The notes under the pieces: generated by a model | The model's input: the letters and a program-made list of their open reading frames with translations, nothing else | The model's database searches: none | Told to the model about the DNA's origin: nothing | Shown here: piece after piece, positions 36,955 to 46,713 of the stretch | How positions within the stretch are numbered: position 1 is the stretch's first letter | How the letters are laid out: every line of letters begins with the position of its first letter | Made by a program: the position numbers and the translations under genes | Source: Plotosus lineatus | Taxonomy: Eukaryota; Chordata; Actinopteri; Siluriformes; Plotosidae | DNA length: 64,000 nt | Reading direction: 5' to 3' | Assembly (NCBI GenBank): GCA_024760905.1 | Contig: CM045733.1 | Span: 35,616,001 to 35,680,000 of the forward strand

Positions 36955-37448
36955 ATTTTTCTTTTCCTTTCGGCTGTTCCCTTCAGGGGCCGCCACAGCG
37001 AATCATCTGCCTCCATCTCACCCTATCCTCTACATCTTCTTCTCTTACACCAATTACCTTCATGTCCTCCTTCACCACATCCATAAATCTTCTCTTCGGT
37101 CTTCCTCGAGGCCTTCTGCCTGGTAGTTCCAACCTCAGCATCCTACTACCAATATACTCACTATCCCTCTTCTGTACATGTCCAAACCATCTCAATCTAG
37201 CCTCTCTGACTTTGTCTCCAAAACGTCTTACATGTGCTGTCCCTCTGATGTACTCATTTCCTGATCCTATCCATCCTCGTTACTCCCAAAGAGAACCTCA
37301 GCATTTTCATCTCTGCTACCTCCAGCTCTGCCTCCTGTTTTTTCTCCAGGGCCACTGTCTCTAAACCATACAACATTGCTGGTCTCATCACAGTCTTGAA
37401 CACTTTTCTTTTCATTCTTGCCGATACCTTCATATCACACATCACACC
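36955..37448 (-). mobile_element. RTE-like LINE 3' fragment
   Basis: On the minus strand: ...ALEKKQEAELEVAEMKMLRF, RWFGHVQKRDSEYIGSRMLR, GRRPRGRPKRRFMDVVKEDM then ATTCGCTGTGGCGGCCCCTG-AAGGGAACAGCCGAAAGG. The peptide is the familiar RTE-type C-terminus, and the final bases match the tail of SINE family A. Confidence 0.85.
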
Positions 37449-37604
37449 GGAAAAACTTCATTAACATTGTCTTTTAACCTATAATAGAAAAGATTTAAAG
37501 TGCACCAATGTGTCTGAAATTAAAAAATGTCTTAATATCTCCGTCTGTTTCCACCTTTCTCTTCATTCCTGTTAGAAATTTTTCCATGTTGTTTCTTGAG
37601 GGGT

Positions 37605-37836
37605 TGTTTACTGCACTTCATATCGTTTGCTCATGCGAAAAACTGCTACACCACAGCGCAACAGTGAGAGTGCCGCTACCAACTAGTTGAGTGGAGGTGC
37701 AATTACACTTAATTCTCGTACACAAGAAAAGCATGTTCAAGAAAAGCATGTTCCCCAGAGTCATACGCACTCCACCCCGCATCACACCACACCCCACTGG
37801 CATCACAGGGCGCACCCCAATATTTAAGAAGCACTG
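37605..37836. mobile_element. hAT-like element, right part
   Basis: Matches the interior and right end of the element at 19539-19843 (TTTACTGCACTTCATAT, GAGAGTGCC-CTACCAACTA, right end TTTAAGAAGCACTGG). Confidence 0.65.
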
Positions 37837-37845
37837 GTCAAAAGT

Positions 37846-38327
37846 GACCCGTATTTTCTGAAATATAAGGTGCACTTAAAATCCTTCAGTTTTCTCAAAA
37901 ATTCGCGGTGCACTTTATAATCTGGTGCGCCTTATGTATTGACAAAACCACACTGCTTGATGGCTTGTCGGAGCATTACAGCTAACGTAGTCAGGTCACT
38001 CGCTGAGTAATATGTGAGTGACTGAGAGAAGTTTACATCAAGAGACCGGAAGGCTGTTTCCAAAATTCTCCGTCCCTATTGATCTGCGACTCCATGCGCA
38101 CCCATCTCACTGATACCGTAAAAACCCAAGTGAAGCAAACTAATTCGGAGCTTACCCTCATTCCTGGTGGATTATCCAATCGCTAGATATTGGTGTCAGC
38201 GGGTGTTTCACTTAATGCGCCTTATAATCCAGTGCGCCTTATGTATGAAAATGGGCCGTTCAATTGTCATTTCGTTGCTGTTGCGCCTTATCATCTGGTG
38301 CATGTTATATTACGCGGAATACTGTAC
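37846..38327. mobile_element. MITE-like element M3 ('TAAGGTGCAC' ends)
   Basis: Left ACCCGTATTTTCTGAAATATAAGGTGCAC and right (complement) GTACAGTATTCCGCGTAATATAACATGCAC are inverted copies. GGTGCGCCTTAT motifs recur inside. No ORF. Confidence 0.65.
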
Positions 38328-38452
38328 ATATTTAAGTTAGAATTTTGTACACACACAATGGCTGACAGATGAGCAGAAATTAACTTGGTGTCGGATAGTC
38401 TTAACAATTCATTTTCAAGTGGACTTTTCCAGAAAAGCCGTCGTGGTCCATT

Positions 38453-38680
38453 GGGGCAGTGGTGTCCCAGTGATAAGGTGCTGGATTACCGATCATAAGC
38501 TTGGGGATTCAAGCCCGACTGTCAACGGTTTTCACCGCGCCCCAGCCTGCAGCTAACTGGGTTATCAAAGACTGACCATGTCGCTCACTGTTTGTGGTGA
38601 GTGGCTGTAAAAGAACCGTGTTTCTGCCCTGCAATGGCCTAGTGAGCTGTCCAGGGTGTACTCTGCCCTTGCATGAATGA
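38453..38680 (+). mobile_element. SINE family A, 3'-incomplete
   Basis: GGGGCAGTGGTGTCCCAGTG head, GGGGATTCAAGCCCGA B-box region, TTATCAAAGACTGACCATGT body, then GCCCTGCAATGGCCTAGTGA and CCAGGGTGTACTCTGCCCTT; the tail stops early. Confidence 0.8.
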
Positions 38681-39455
38681 TTGTAATGAGGTCATGCATT
38701 CAATCAGTATTACTCAAATAAGAAGTTCGCTATTATATCGAGGAGCAATTACTCAAGTATTTTACACCTCTGCATATATGCACACCCACACAAACTTCTC
38801 ATTCTCATTTTTAGCACCACAAAAGAAGGAAAACATAATCAAACTTTCTGTAGGTGTGTATGTTTAAACTCACACACAGCCCACTGTGTATGTTCCACCA
38901 ATTTTATTCATCAGTATATCAACCACCTATCAGAAAATTTTCAGATTTCTCTGTCAAAAACTGTGGTGAGAAGGTGGCTAACAACCAGACAAACAAACAA
39001 AGGAACACACATTGATGAAAACAGTCTGTTTATCTCTTATTTATTAATGATTAAATCATATCTTATAGTCATAAACACAAAAAAGTGTTACCTACATTTT
39101 TGTAAAACACTATTAGACCAATAACAAAAGTTCTGAGGTGCCATCAACATTTCATTTTCTACTTAAATTTATTTATTTATTTATTTTTAATCGTTATGTA
39201 TTTAAAATAGTACAAGAAAGAATGGTGTCTTGCCTTTCTCTGAGCAAGACCACTAAGTGGAATGGATAGTAAGATATCCAGTGACTCAGTGATGATAAGA
39301 TGGGGCAAGCAGTTAAAGGAAAATATTTTACATCACTTTTTTTTTTTTTGCCTTAATGAACGGCTTCTTTCCGTTCAGCTTCTGAGTCAATCACCTTCAT
39401 AGTGTTGCATAATCACACTTCACACACTGCAGAATCATGGTGATCTATCAGAGGG
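38681..39455. other. Intronic stretch, nothing recognised
   Basis: AT-rich. A weak similarity to 41200-41420 (GATGAA-AC, AACTATCTGTT-ATCTCT, CATACCT-ATGGTCAT) suggests a diverged repeat pair. Confidence 0.4.
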
Positions 39456-39457
39456 GC

Positions 39458-39460
<3 letters not shown>

Positions 39461-39491
<31 letters not shown>

Positions 39492-39598
39492 CACAACAGA
39501 TAAAGAAAAAAGAAGAGAGAGAGAGAGAGACAGAGCACAACAGATAAAGAAAAAAAGGAGAGAGAGAGTACAACAGATAAAGAAAAAAAGAAGAGAGC

Positions 39599-39636
<38 letters not shown>

Positions 39637-39645
39637 GAGAGAGAG
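39461..39645. repeat. (GA)n array with a higher-order unit
   Basis: GA tracts separated by a repeated GTACAACAGATAAAGAAAAA-like unit (three copies), a compound minisatellite-like array. Confidence 0.9.
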
Positions 39646-39649
39646 GTCA

Positions 39650-40340
39650 GTATCTGGTAATTTGTTACAACATGCTTTGGGAACCTGAATAAACATGAGC
39701 CACATATTTTAGTTTTGTGTAAAGTGAAGCTTTGTCCTCATCCTCTAGTTTAGGAATTATAGCCAAGTCCAAACTATGATAGTTTACCCATGTTCATTTA
39801 TTTTTGATTTCCTATGTCATGTCTATGTATACATCACTGTTATAATACATCTCCCAGAATGCAATATGGTCTACAAACATGGCCACCCAGACATCGCACT
39901 GTCCCGCTCCCAGTAGGCATATTTATTGTTACCTAGTTGTGACATGTTTGCCTTAAATTCATGAGAAATTGGGACCGTCCCACTCTTATGTTTCCACATG
40001 CCTGTGGGCTCCCTAGACTTGCTGGGCTCTTTTTTTTTCAATCCTCTAAGTAGTTTGGTCATAAAGAAGGTGCAAATTATAAAATAAATTTCCCGAACAT
40101 GCAATATGACAAAATGTTTTGGTGTCTTCAAATTAACGTGACTTTAAAGTGCTGTCCCATTCCTCTTTATTTTGAGTACTTGTAATTGATGTTAATTTGC
40201 TCTCGCATGTATTCGAATTCAATTTCAAGCATTTAAAAAAAACAAAACTTTTTTTAATAAAAGAAAGAATAGCTGTTCTTATATAAGCGGCTGGATATTT
40301 AAAATTTCCTGTGAGGATAACATTACTTATTAAAGTACTT
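39650..40340. other. Intronic stretch, nothing recognised
   Basis: No repeats or coding recognised. Confidence 0.45.
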
Positions 40341-40486
40341 ATCTCTTTACAGCGGCTTAGTGGTTAAGGCTATTGGTTAGTGATCCGATGGTCAGCAGTT
40401 TAGTCCCCACTATCAGCACTGTTGGGCCCTTGAGCAAGACCCTTAACTCTAAGTTTCTCAATTGTATAAAAATAATAATTGTAAGT

Positions 40487-40499
40487 CACTCTGGATAAG
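40487..40499 (+). repeat. 13-bp target-site duplication, left
   Basis: CACTCTGGATAAG, identical to 40805-40817. Confidence 0.93.
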
Positions 40500-40804
40500 G
40501 TAAATAAGTCTGTTGGGTTTTTATGCCCGAGCCTCGTGGCTCATTAGGCCGGTGCTTAACCCCAGTTTCCATAGCGTGAAGCGACCAGGAGTTTAACTCC
40601 CCCTGGATGGGACGCTAGTCCATCACAGGTTACCTTCCCAGTATATTTTTACTGGTACCCATTTATACTGCTGGGTGAACAGCAGCACACTTGTGGTTGA
40701 GACCTTGCCCAGGGGTCTTAGCACAGTGAGGGTCTCAGTGGGATTCGAACTCACAACCTCCCGATCATGAGCGCAGCACCCTAACCACTATGCCACCGGC
40801 CCCA
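40500..40804 (-). mobile_element. tRNA-derived SINE (family D), nested
   Basis: Minus strand: head GGGGCCGGTGGCATAGTGG, B box GAGTTCGAATCCCAC, middle GGGCAAGGTCTCAACCAC and AAATGGGTACCAG, tail CCCATCCAGGGGGAGTTAAA...CGAGGCTCGGGCATAAAAAC. A second, truncated copy is at 60398-60540. Confidence 0.88.
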
Positions 40805-40817
40805 CACTCTGGATAAG
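40805..40817 (+). repeat. 13-bp target-site duplication, right
   Basis: CACTCTGGATAAG, identical to 40487-40499. Confidence 0.93.
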
Positions 40818-40849
40818 AGTGTCTGCCAAATGCTGTAAATGCTATCTAT

Positions 40850-41650
40850 TTTGCATTACTTTTCACATGAGTGTGTGCATATGTTATATGCCTTTCTCAT
40901 TACAACCAACAAACTGTGTCTGTCCGTTCAGTAAATTGCCCTCAACTGAATATCATGTGTTTGATTGTGAGTCTGTTCTAAATAAAGTGGCTTTTGCTAT
41001 ATTAAGAACTTGATTTGTCACTTACTCTTTTGCCCTGATCAGTAAATCTGATGATTGGTTTGGGATTAAAGTTTCTGATACTGAAAGTACATAGCAAATT
41101 TTGTTTGAGTCAAACCTTTTGTTCACAAAAGTGGTTTTTTTTTTCTTAATTATTTTTTTTTCTTAATTATTATTCAAATTTTTTGTTTTAGTCATTATAA
41201 GAAATAATATTTTGTGATGCCATCCATGTTTGGATTATTTCTAAAATTTTAATGAGAACACTCCTGAGTGATCATCTACCGGGCAGAAAATTTTCATATT
41301 GCTCTGTCAAAAATTGTGGATAGAAAGTTGCTAATAAATATACAAACAAACCATTGCTGATGAATACTTATGGAAGTAAAATGGCTTTTGGCTTACGCTA
41401 ACCAACTATCTGTTCATCTCTGTTCGTTAATGATTGAAACATACCTGATGGTCATTTAAGCGACTAAGCATTATTATTATTAAATATTGCATATTTAAAT
41501 TTTGAAAAGTTTTTGTTTGTTTTATTATAATTATTGAAGTGTGTGCTAGGTATGTATTTAAAATACAAAAGTAAAACATTTACATTGCTAGTAGAATAAA
41601 ACATGGAGATGGCAGCTTCCTGACCCAATTATTTGATGTGGTGGTTCTTT
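40850..41650. other. Intronic stretch, nothing recognised
   Basis: AT-rich; part of it (41200-41420) may be related to 38930-39130. Confidence 0.4.
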
Positions 41651-41655
41651 TGCAG

Positions 41656-41845
41656 ACGAGGCTCCAATGTTTCCTTGGTGCTGGATATGAGTGCGCTTGG
41701 CTCGGTGGAGCCTCTGAACTGTGGCGTGAACACACCTCGTGAGCGTGTGGCTCAGGAGTATCTACAGTCAGCTAGTCGAGTCCTCACACGCCAGCAACTC
41801 CGAGACGCTACACTCAACACCCAGGCCCTGCATGCCGAGTTCGCT
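41656..41845 (+). CDS. ptprr: ptprr exon: kinase-interaction motif and helical region
   Basis: 190 bp, phase 2 to 0. It completes the split Arg and reads RGSNVSLVLDMSALG, so the joined KIM is QERRGSNVSLVLDM. In the family the basic RR and hydrophobic L-x-L residues dock ERK/p38, and the serine after RRG is the PKA site whose phosphorylation blocks docking. The rest (PRERVAQEYLQSASRVLTRQQLRD) is the conserved helix between KIM and the PTP domain. The acceptor is TTTTGCAG and the donor GTGAGT. Confidence 0.95.
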
Positions 41846-42021
41846 GTGAGTCACTCTTATTTTATACTCTTAAAAGCCTCAGACAGGACAGCAATGTGAT
41901 GCAGAAATTATATAAATGTGTGTGCGTGTTCATTCAGGTAATAAACCCTTTTTAAGGATGTACTTGTATGTTTAGCAGTCTTGAAGAAAGGGTATATTGT
42001 ACATTTTTTCCCCCTCACCAG

Positions 42022-42106
42022 GAAATTCCAATGAACTTTGTTGATCCAAAGGACCTAGACATCCCCAGTCTTGGCACCAAAAACAGATACAAGACCATTT
42101 TGCCAA
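42022..42106 (+). CDS. ptprr: ptprr exon: start of PTP catalytic domain
   Basis: 85 bp, phase 0 to 1. It encodes EIPMNFVDPKDLDIP and KNRYKTILP. KNRY is the phosphotyrosine-recognition loop, whose Tyr stacks on the substrate ring and sets pocket depth. The donor is A|GTTAGT and the next codon (Asn) is split. The acceptor is CCTCACCAG. Confidence 0.94.
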
Positions 42107-42151
42107 GTTAGTAATATACACCCATATTCCAAATTTGGATAGTATCTTTCG

Positions 42152-42186
<35 letters not shown>
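42152..42186. repeat. (CAT)n microsatellite
   Basis: About 11 units, 45 nt downstream of the EIPMNFVD exon donor. Confidence 0.95.
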
Positions 42187-42187
<1 letters not shown>

Positions 42188-42488
42188 ACAACATGGCATA
42201 TACAGTTTAAATCAGAAAAAAGGCAGCTGTGTGGCACATACGATTAAGCAGGTTTTTCCTTATCTATCAGCATGTCTGAGCCACAGAACGTCAGTAAGTC
42301 AAATCACACTGATCTGGGAGGGAGGGAGCGTGAGAGTGAGTGAGTGAGAAGTCCAAGATTAAGGGCAATGGATGTTAAGTGATTATGCAACGTCCACATC
42401 CAAAAAAAGTCGTGTTTATGGCCAGTAGCTGCTCAACCACATCATCGTTTACTTCAGAAGCTCAACAAATTTTGGTCCTCATTCACTA

Positions 42489-42557
<69 letters not shown>
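42489..42557. repeat. (CA)n microsatellite
   Basis: About 34 CA units with one CAAAC interruption. Confidence 0.95.
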
Positions 42558-42561
<4 letters not shown>

Positions 42562-42784
42562 AAGAAAGAAGAAGACACTTCAGAAACTTATAGATCTTCA
42601 TTTCACTCTTCTCATCTTTTCTGTCTTTCTCTCATCTTTATCTTTATTTTTCTTGACAAGAATGTCTACTGCAGTGTAATTCATTCTGAAGAAAGGAAGC
42701 GACAGTCCTTTTTTACTCAAGTACCATTTTTTTTTTAACCACTACAACATGATTGGTTAAATGAAGGGAAAAAAGACTTAATAC

Positions 42785-42985
42785 CGGAGGCATGGTGTAG
42801 TGGTTAGCAGTTTCACCTCACACCCGATCTTGTTGGCTCTGGCATTTCTTGGCTCTTTTCATGCTTGTGTGGGTTTTCACCAGGTACTCCAGTTTCCTCC
42901 CACTGTCCAAAAACACACACTCGATTGCCCCTAAGTATGAGTGTAGTGAGAGTCTTCTAAAGGCAATTGCTGGATGAGTTGATTA
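42785..42985 (+). mobile_element. Repeat C, partial
   Basis: GGCATGGTGTAGTGGTTAGC head, GTGTGGGTTTTCACCAGGTA, CCAGTTTCCTCCCACTGTCC, AAAACACACACTCGATTG; the tail is missing. Confidence 0.75.
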
Positions 42986-42989
42986 AAAT

Positions 42990-44320
42990 CAAGGTAGTTT
43001 AACTTGCTGAGATGTCACTTTTGCAATGTTATTCACACATTTTCCAACTCACAGTGTTGTTTGCACTGGATTCTCAACTCATTTACATTTTTTCCCGAAG
43101 GAATTAGATATTTTGATGGTAGGATTTGAAAGACCTGGAGAATGCTTGTGCTTAATTGCCTTTTAATAAAGCTTATAAGGAAATGCCAGGCACATACTTC
43201 ACCTTGTTACTGTCCTGATGTGACATCCCAGTTTTTTCTTTTTCCAAGTTCAAGCTTGATAAGGTCACTGATACAAATGCTTAACTTCCAGCTGTGGTGA
43301 ACAGTGCGCCACCCCTGGTGCTCTTCCTGTCTTATAGGCAGATTTATAAAGGAAACCCTAGCTCCTCCCTGTTGGCTGAGAAGGTGTGGGGGTTGAAAGT
43401 TCTTCCCTATCTCATTGTTAAACAAAGACATTAGAATCAGGGACACCTTGTTCTCAGAGGCTCTTAAATGTTAGATAATGTTTGTTACCTTATATAACCC
43501 GTTGGGTAACATGGTTGCTAAAAGCTTCCTGTTTTGAGAACAAATTCTTCACTGAGCAAGCATGGGAGGAGTTCCCTTATCAATATAATTACACGACAGT
43601 ACTCCTTCCGCTCCACAGAACACTTGATTAAGTGGAATGAAGTAAAAACTGTTTTCACAACAGTAGATCCTTTTAAAAAGATTTAGACCAAATATCACTA
43701 TACTTAGGGAAGACGAGGAGTAGAGCAGAATGTAGAATGTTAATGGAAAATTGTTTAAATACTAAACAACATCTTTGTGTTTGTGTGTATTGGATTGTGT
43801 GCATAATATTGTACATACAAAAATTTCTTTTCTAAATTATTTTCGCAGCCCTTTATTTGCAAAGCGGTACCTTTGAAAGAATAACAACTATAACAGCACT
43901 AAGTCACTTCCTGTCATTTCTAACACTTGTGGCGAGACTTTTCTATGCAAACTGTTCAAGTGTCTTAAAATCATTAGGTTTTTGGCTTTTGCATGTGGAC
44001 TTCTTTGGTCAGCTCTAACCACAGGTATCTCACCATAATGGTCATCTCAAAACGTCTTGTGTACTCTTGCCTTGTATGTGAAGGGCGGGGGGTTCCATGA
44101 CATGGTGGTAGGATGGTGTTAATTGCCGTACAGTTTGACAAGACAAGATTCTGCTTGGAGAGTTGATTCTGATGTTCTTAAAAATGAATTAAAATATTTG
44201 AATCCCTGACATTGCCGTTTTACTGAAAGCCTTTTAAACAAACATATGTTACACATGAGTCTGACTTGCAACCTAGGTACAGAAACATGACACTGCTAAT
44301 TATTCAATGAAAAGAATACA
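42990..44320. other. Intronic stretch, nothing recognised
   Basis: No supported feature. The sequence CCAGCTGTGGTGAACAGTGC...CACCTTGTTCTCAG (about 43290-43450) is less AT-rich but unassigned. Confidence 0.4.
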
Positions 44321-44324
44321 TCCG

Positions 44325-44492
44325 GTACCTATACCGCTCATCCGTTAGGGTCAGTGAGGAAGTTGGAACCAATCCCAGCTGATTTCGAATGAGAGGCGGG
44401 GTACATCCTGAACAGATCCCCAGTCTGTATCATGGCGAGAACTTTCTTGCTGTGAGGTGACAGTGCTAATTACTAATCCAGCGTGCTACTGC
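44325..44492 (-). repeat. Repeat C fragment
   Basis: ACCAATCCCAGCTGATTTCG, GGCGGGGTACATCCTGAAC, TTTCTTGCTGTGAGGTGACAGTGCTAA correspond to tail and head pieces of family C with the core deleted. Confidence 0.6.
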
Positions 44493-44562
44493 TAATAAAA
44501 ATAAAATATGCAGTAATAAAAAATGCAATATGCAGTTATAATCTTTATACCTCTCTTTGTAG

Positions 44563-44642
44563 ATTCTCACTCCAGAGTCCTTCTGAAAAACAAGAACAGC
44601 TGTGATCCTCTCAGCACTTACATAAATGCCAACTACATACGG
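44563..44642 (+). CDS. ptprr: ptprr exon: PTP domain, NANYIRG strand
   Basis: 80 bp, phase 1 to 0. After the split Asn it reads SHSRVLLKNKNSCDPLSTYINANYIR, the family pattern with the invariant NANYI. Acceptor TTTGTAG, donor GTAAGC. A SINE inserted in an (ATT)n tract lies just downstream in the intron. Confidence 0.94.
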
Positions 44643-44688
44643 GTAAGCATTAACAGTACATTAAACATAATGCTGTAATATGGCCATT

Positions 44689-44773
44689 ATATTATTATTA
44701 TTATTATTATTATTATCATTATCATCATTATTATTATTGTTATTCTTCTTCTTATTATTGTTATTATTATTAT
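44689..44773. repeat. (ATT)n microsatellite
   Basis: ATT-rich array immediately 5' of a SINE; it resumes at 45101. Confidence 0.95.
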
Positions 44774-44774
44774 T

Positions 44775-45100
44775 GGGGCAGTGGTGGCCTAGTGGTATAG
44801 GGCGCTGGATCGCTGATCCTAGGGTTGGGGGTTTGCGTCCCACTCTCCACAAGGTTGTCACTGTCCCCCCCCAGTGCAGCTAGCCGAGTTATCAAAGGCC
44901 GGCCATGTCTCTCACTGTCTATGGTGAGAGGCATGTAAAAGAACCATTGCTGACTTTCGTAAAGAGTAACTGCAAAGCCGTCAGCATTTTTCTGTCAGGA
45001 AGGACATCCAACATAAAAAAAACCTATGCCAAATGAAATGTGCGAATTATTCGCTGTGGCGACCCCTGAAAAGGAAAAAGCCGAAAAGAAGAAGAAGAAG
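44775..45100 (+). mobile_element. SINE family A, full-length, RTE-like tail
   Basis: GGGGCAGTGGTGGCCTAGTG head, GGTTGGGGGTTTGCGTCCCAC (B box mutated), body, then CATGCC-type AAATGAAATGTGCGAATTAT, TCGCTGTGGCGACCCCTGAA and AAAAAGCCGAAAAGAAGAAG. Bounded on both sides by (ATT)n. Confidence 0.9.

Positions 45101-45160
<60 letters not shown>
45101..45160. repeat. (ATT)n microsatellite, continuation
   Basis: About 20 ATT units. Confidence 0.95.
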
Positions 45161-45161
<1 letters not shown>

Positions 45162-45348
45162 TAGGGCTATTGTATACAAAAATAATTAGAACTAATAAAA
45201 TATAGAGATGGGGAGGATCTACCTTATGTATTTCTGGTAATTTCAGGAGAAAGTTACATTTTCAACTTGACTTTTTTTTTTTTTTTTTTTTCAAAATTTC
45301 CGACACTGTCACAAGAAATGCTTGCTTGCTCTTTGTGTACATACCTAG

Positions 45349-45486
45349 GGTTACCTGGGACATGAGAAAGCTTATATTGCTACACAAGGTCCCATGATCA
45401 ACACAGTAAATGACTTCTGGCAGATGGCCTGGCAGGAGGAATCACCCGTCATCGTCATGATCACCAAACTGAAAGAGAAGAACGAG
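45349..45486 (+). CDS. ptprr: ptprr exon: PTP domain, ATQGP to KLKEKNE
   Basis: 138 bp, 46 codons, phase 0-0. It contains [16 protein letters not shown], then [10 protein letters not shown] and [13 protein letters not shown], all conserved PTP core elements. It follows a 21-nt poly(T) run and acceptor ACATACCTAG; the donor is GTGATG. Confidence 0.95.
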
Positions 45487-45568
45487 GTGATGCACTACAT
45501 TCTTCAGCCTCTATTCTTTACTACAGAGAAATGAAAACATAGTACTTGATTTTCTGTTGTTGTTGCAG

Positions 45569-45679
45569 AAATGTGTTTTGTACTGGCCTGAAAAGCGAGG
45601 CATTTATGGCAAGGTGGAGGTGCTCATCAACAGTGTCCGGGAATGTGAGCATTACACTGTCCGCACGCTCACACTCAAA
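45569..45679 (+). CDS. ptprr: ptprr exon: PTP domain, YWPEKRGIYG
   Basis: 111 bp, 37 codons, phase 0-0, separated from the previous exon by only 82 nt. It encodes KCVLYWPEKRGIYGKVEVLI and ends TVRTLTLK. KCVLYWPEKRGIYG is characteristic of the KIM-containing PTP subfamily. The acceptor is TTGTTGTTGCAG and the donor GTACGA. Confidence 0.95.
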
Positions 45680-46077
45680 GTACGAAGCTCTGTTTTTTAT
45701 GAAGCCCCATATTTTTGCCATAAGCTCTTCAGCATTCTTGTATTTCAAATGTATGATTTTGTTTTTTTTTTTGGCACAATGCCTTTATATTAAGTTTCAC
45801 TTATGTGAAATTTCTGTTTGTGACACCTGTATGCTTCCAAGCACTGAAGCTAAAGTGTTAAATAAATTTACATATATAACAGCTGTATGTAAGCACTGCG
45901 TTTCCCTTCTACAACTTACTGCATGTTCTGAAGGCTGAAGTTTTATTTACCGCTTTATAAAATATTGATATGCTACTAACAAACGTGGTATAAAAGTCCT
46001 ATAGAGGTAACAATGCAACTTTTTTTGAAAAGGTGTCATATATGTTTATGTACAAGTGGGAATTTTTCTAATTGCAG

Positions 46078-46235
46078 CAAGGTGGCCATAGTCGTAAAGT
46101 CCAGCATTACTGGTACACATCATGGCCGGATCATAAAACCCCGGACAGTGCAGGGCCTCTACTGCAACTCATGACTGACGTGGAAGAAAGCAGAGAGGCT
46201 GCAGAGTCGCATGGCCCTGTCATTGTTCACTGCAG
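46078..46235 (+). CDS. ptprr: ptprr exon: WPD loop and catalytic cysteine
   Basis: 158 bp, phase 0 to 2. It contains the WPD loop (HYWYTSWPDHKTPD), whose Asp is the general acid, and ends VIVHC plus the first two bases of Ser. The catalytic Cys codon is TGC at 46231-46233, and the intron enters right after it, splitting the P-loop. Acceptor TCTAATTGCAG, donor GTACGT. Confidence 0.95.
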
Positions 46236-46713
46236 GTACGTGACTTTGAACAATATCCGTATAGTGCATAGGTATAGTGTAAAAAGCACTAGGTAGAAAA
46301 GGAGGTTTCGTTTAAGAAAAGTGCCTCAGGTTTTCAACATAGAATTGTTGCTTTAATTGGTCAGGTCAACGCTCAGCAACATTATGTTGGGGGGTGGGGG
46401 TGGTGGAGTGTGAAGTCAGCTGACGCCCTGAATGTTTTAAATGAGCAGGTTATCACATCAAAAGACATTTTCTTCACTGATGGCATGGATGTTAAACTGG
46501 GGCTCAAATACTGAAAGAATGGTGCAGGGAAAATGAGGACTCATTTTCACACATCAACTAAAACAAGCACAACAGAGTCCTGATTTCAACCCTACGGTTT
46601 TTGGGATGTGCTGGAGAAGACTTTATAGAGTGGTTCGAATGTCAATTCAAGATATTGGTGAAAAAGTAACCCAAGTCTGTATGGAAATAAATGCTGTGGG
46701 ATTGCTTATACCC

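Larger units (their letters stand above)
40347..40845 (+). mobile_element. SINE family B interrupted by another SINE
   Basis: 5' part at 40347-40486 (GCGGCTTAGTGGTTAAGGCT, TGTTGGGCCCTTGAGCAAGA, TGTAAGT). After the insertion the tail resumes AGTGTCTGCCAAATGCTGTA at 40818. Confidence 0.88.

Noticed and set aside
36918..37364. 148-codon plus-strand frame
   Set aside because: Antisense of the RTE-like LINE C-terminus at 36955-37448, which is the real signal.
39461..39645. CRISPR-like regularly spaced repeats
   Set aside because: The units are low-complexity GA-rich minisatellite repeats without unique spacers, in a vertebrate genome.
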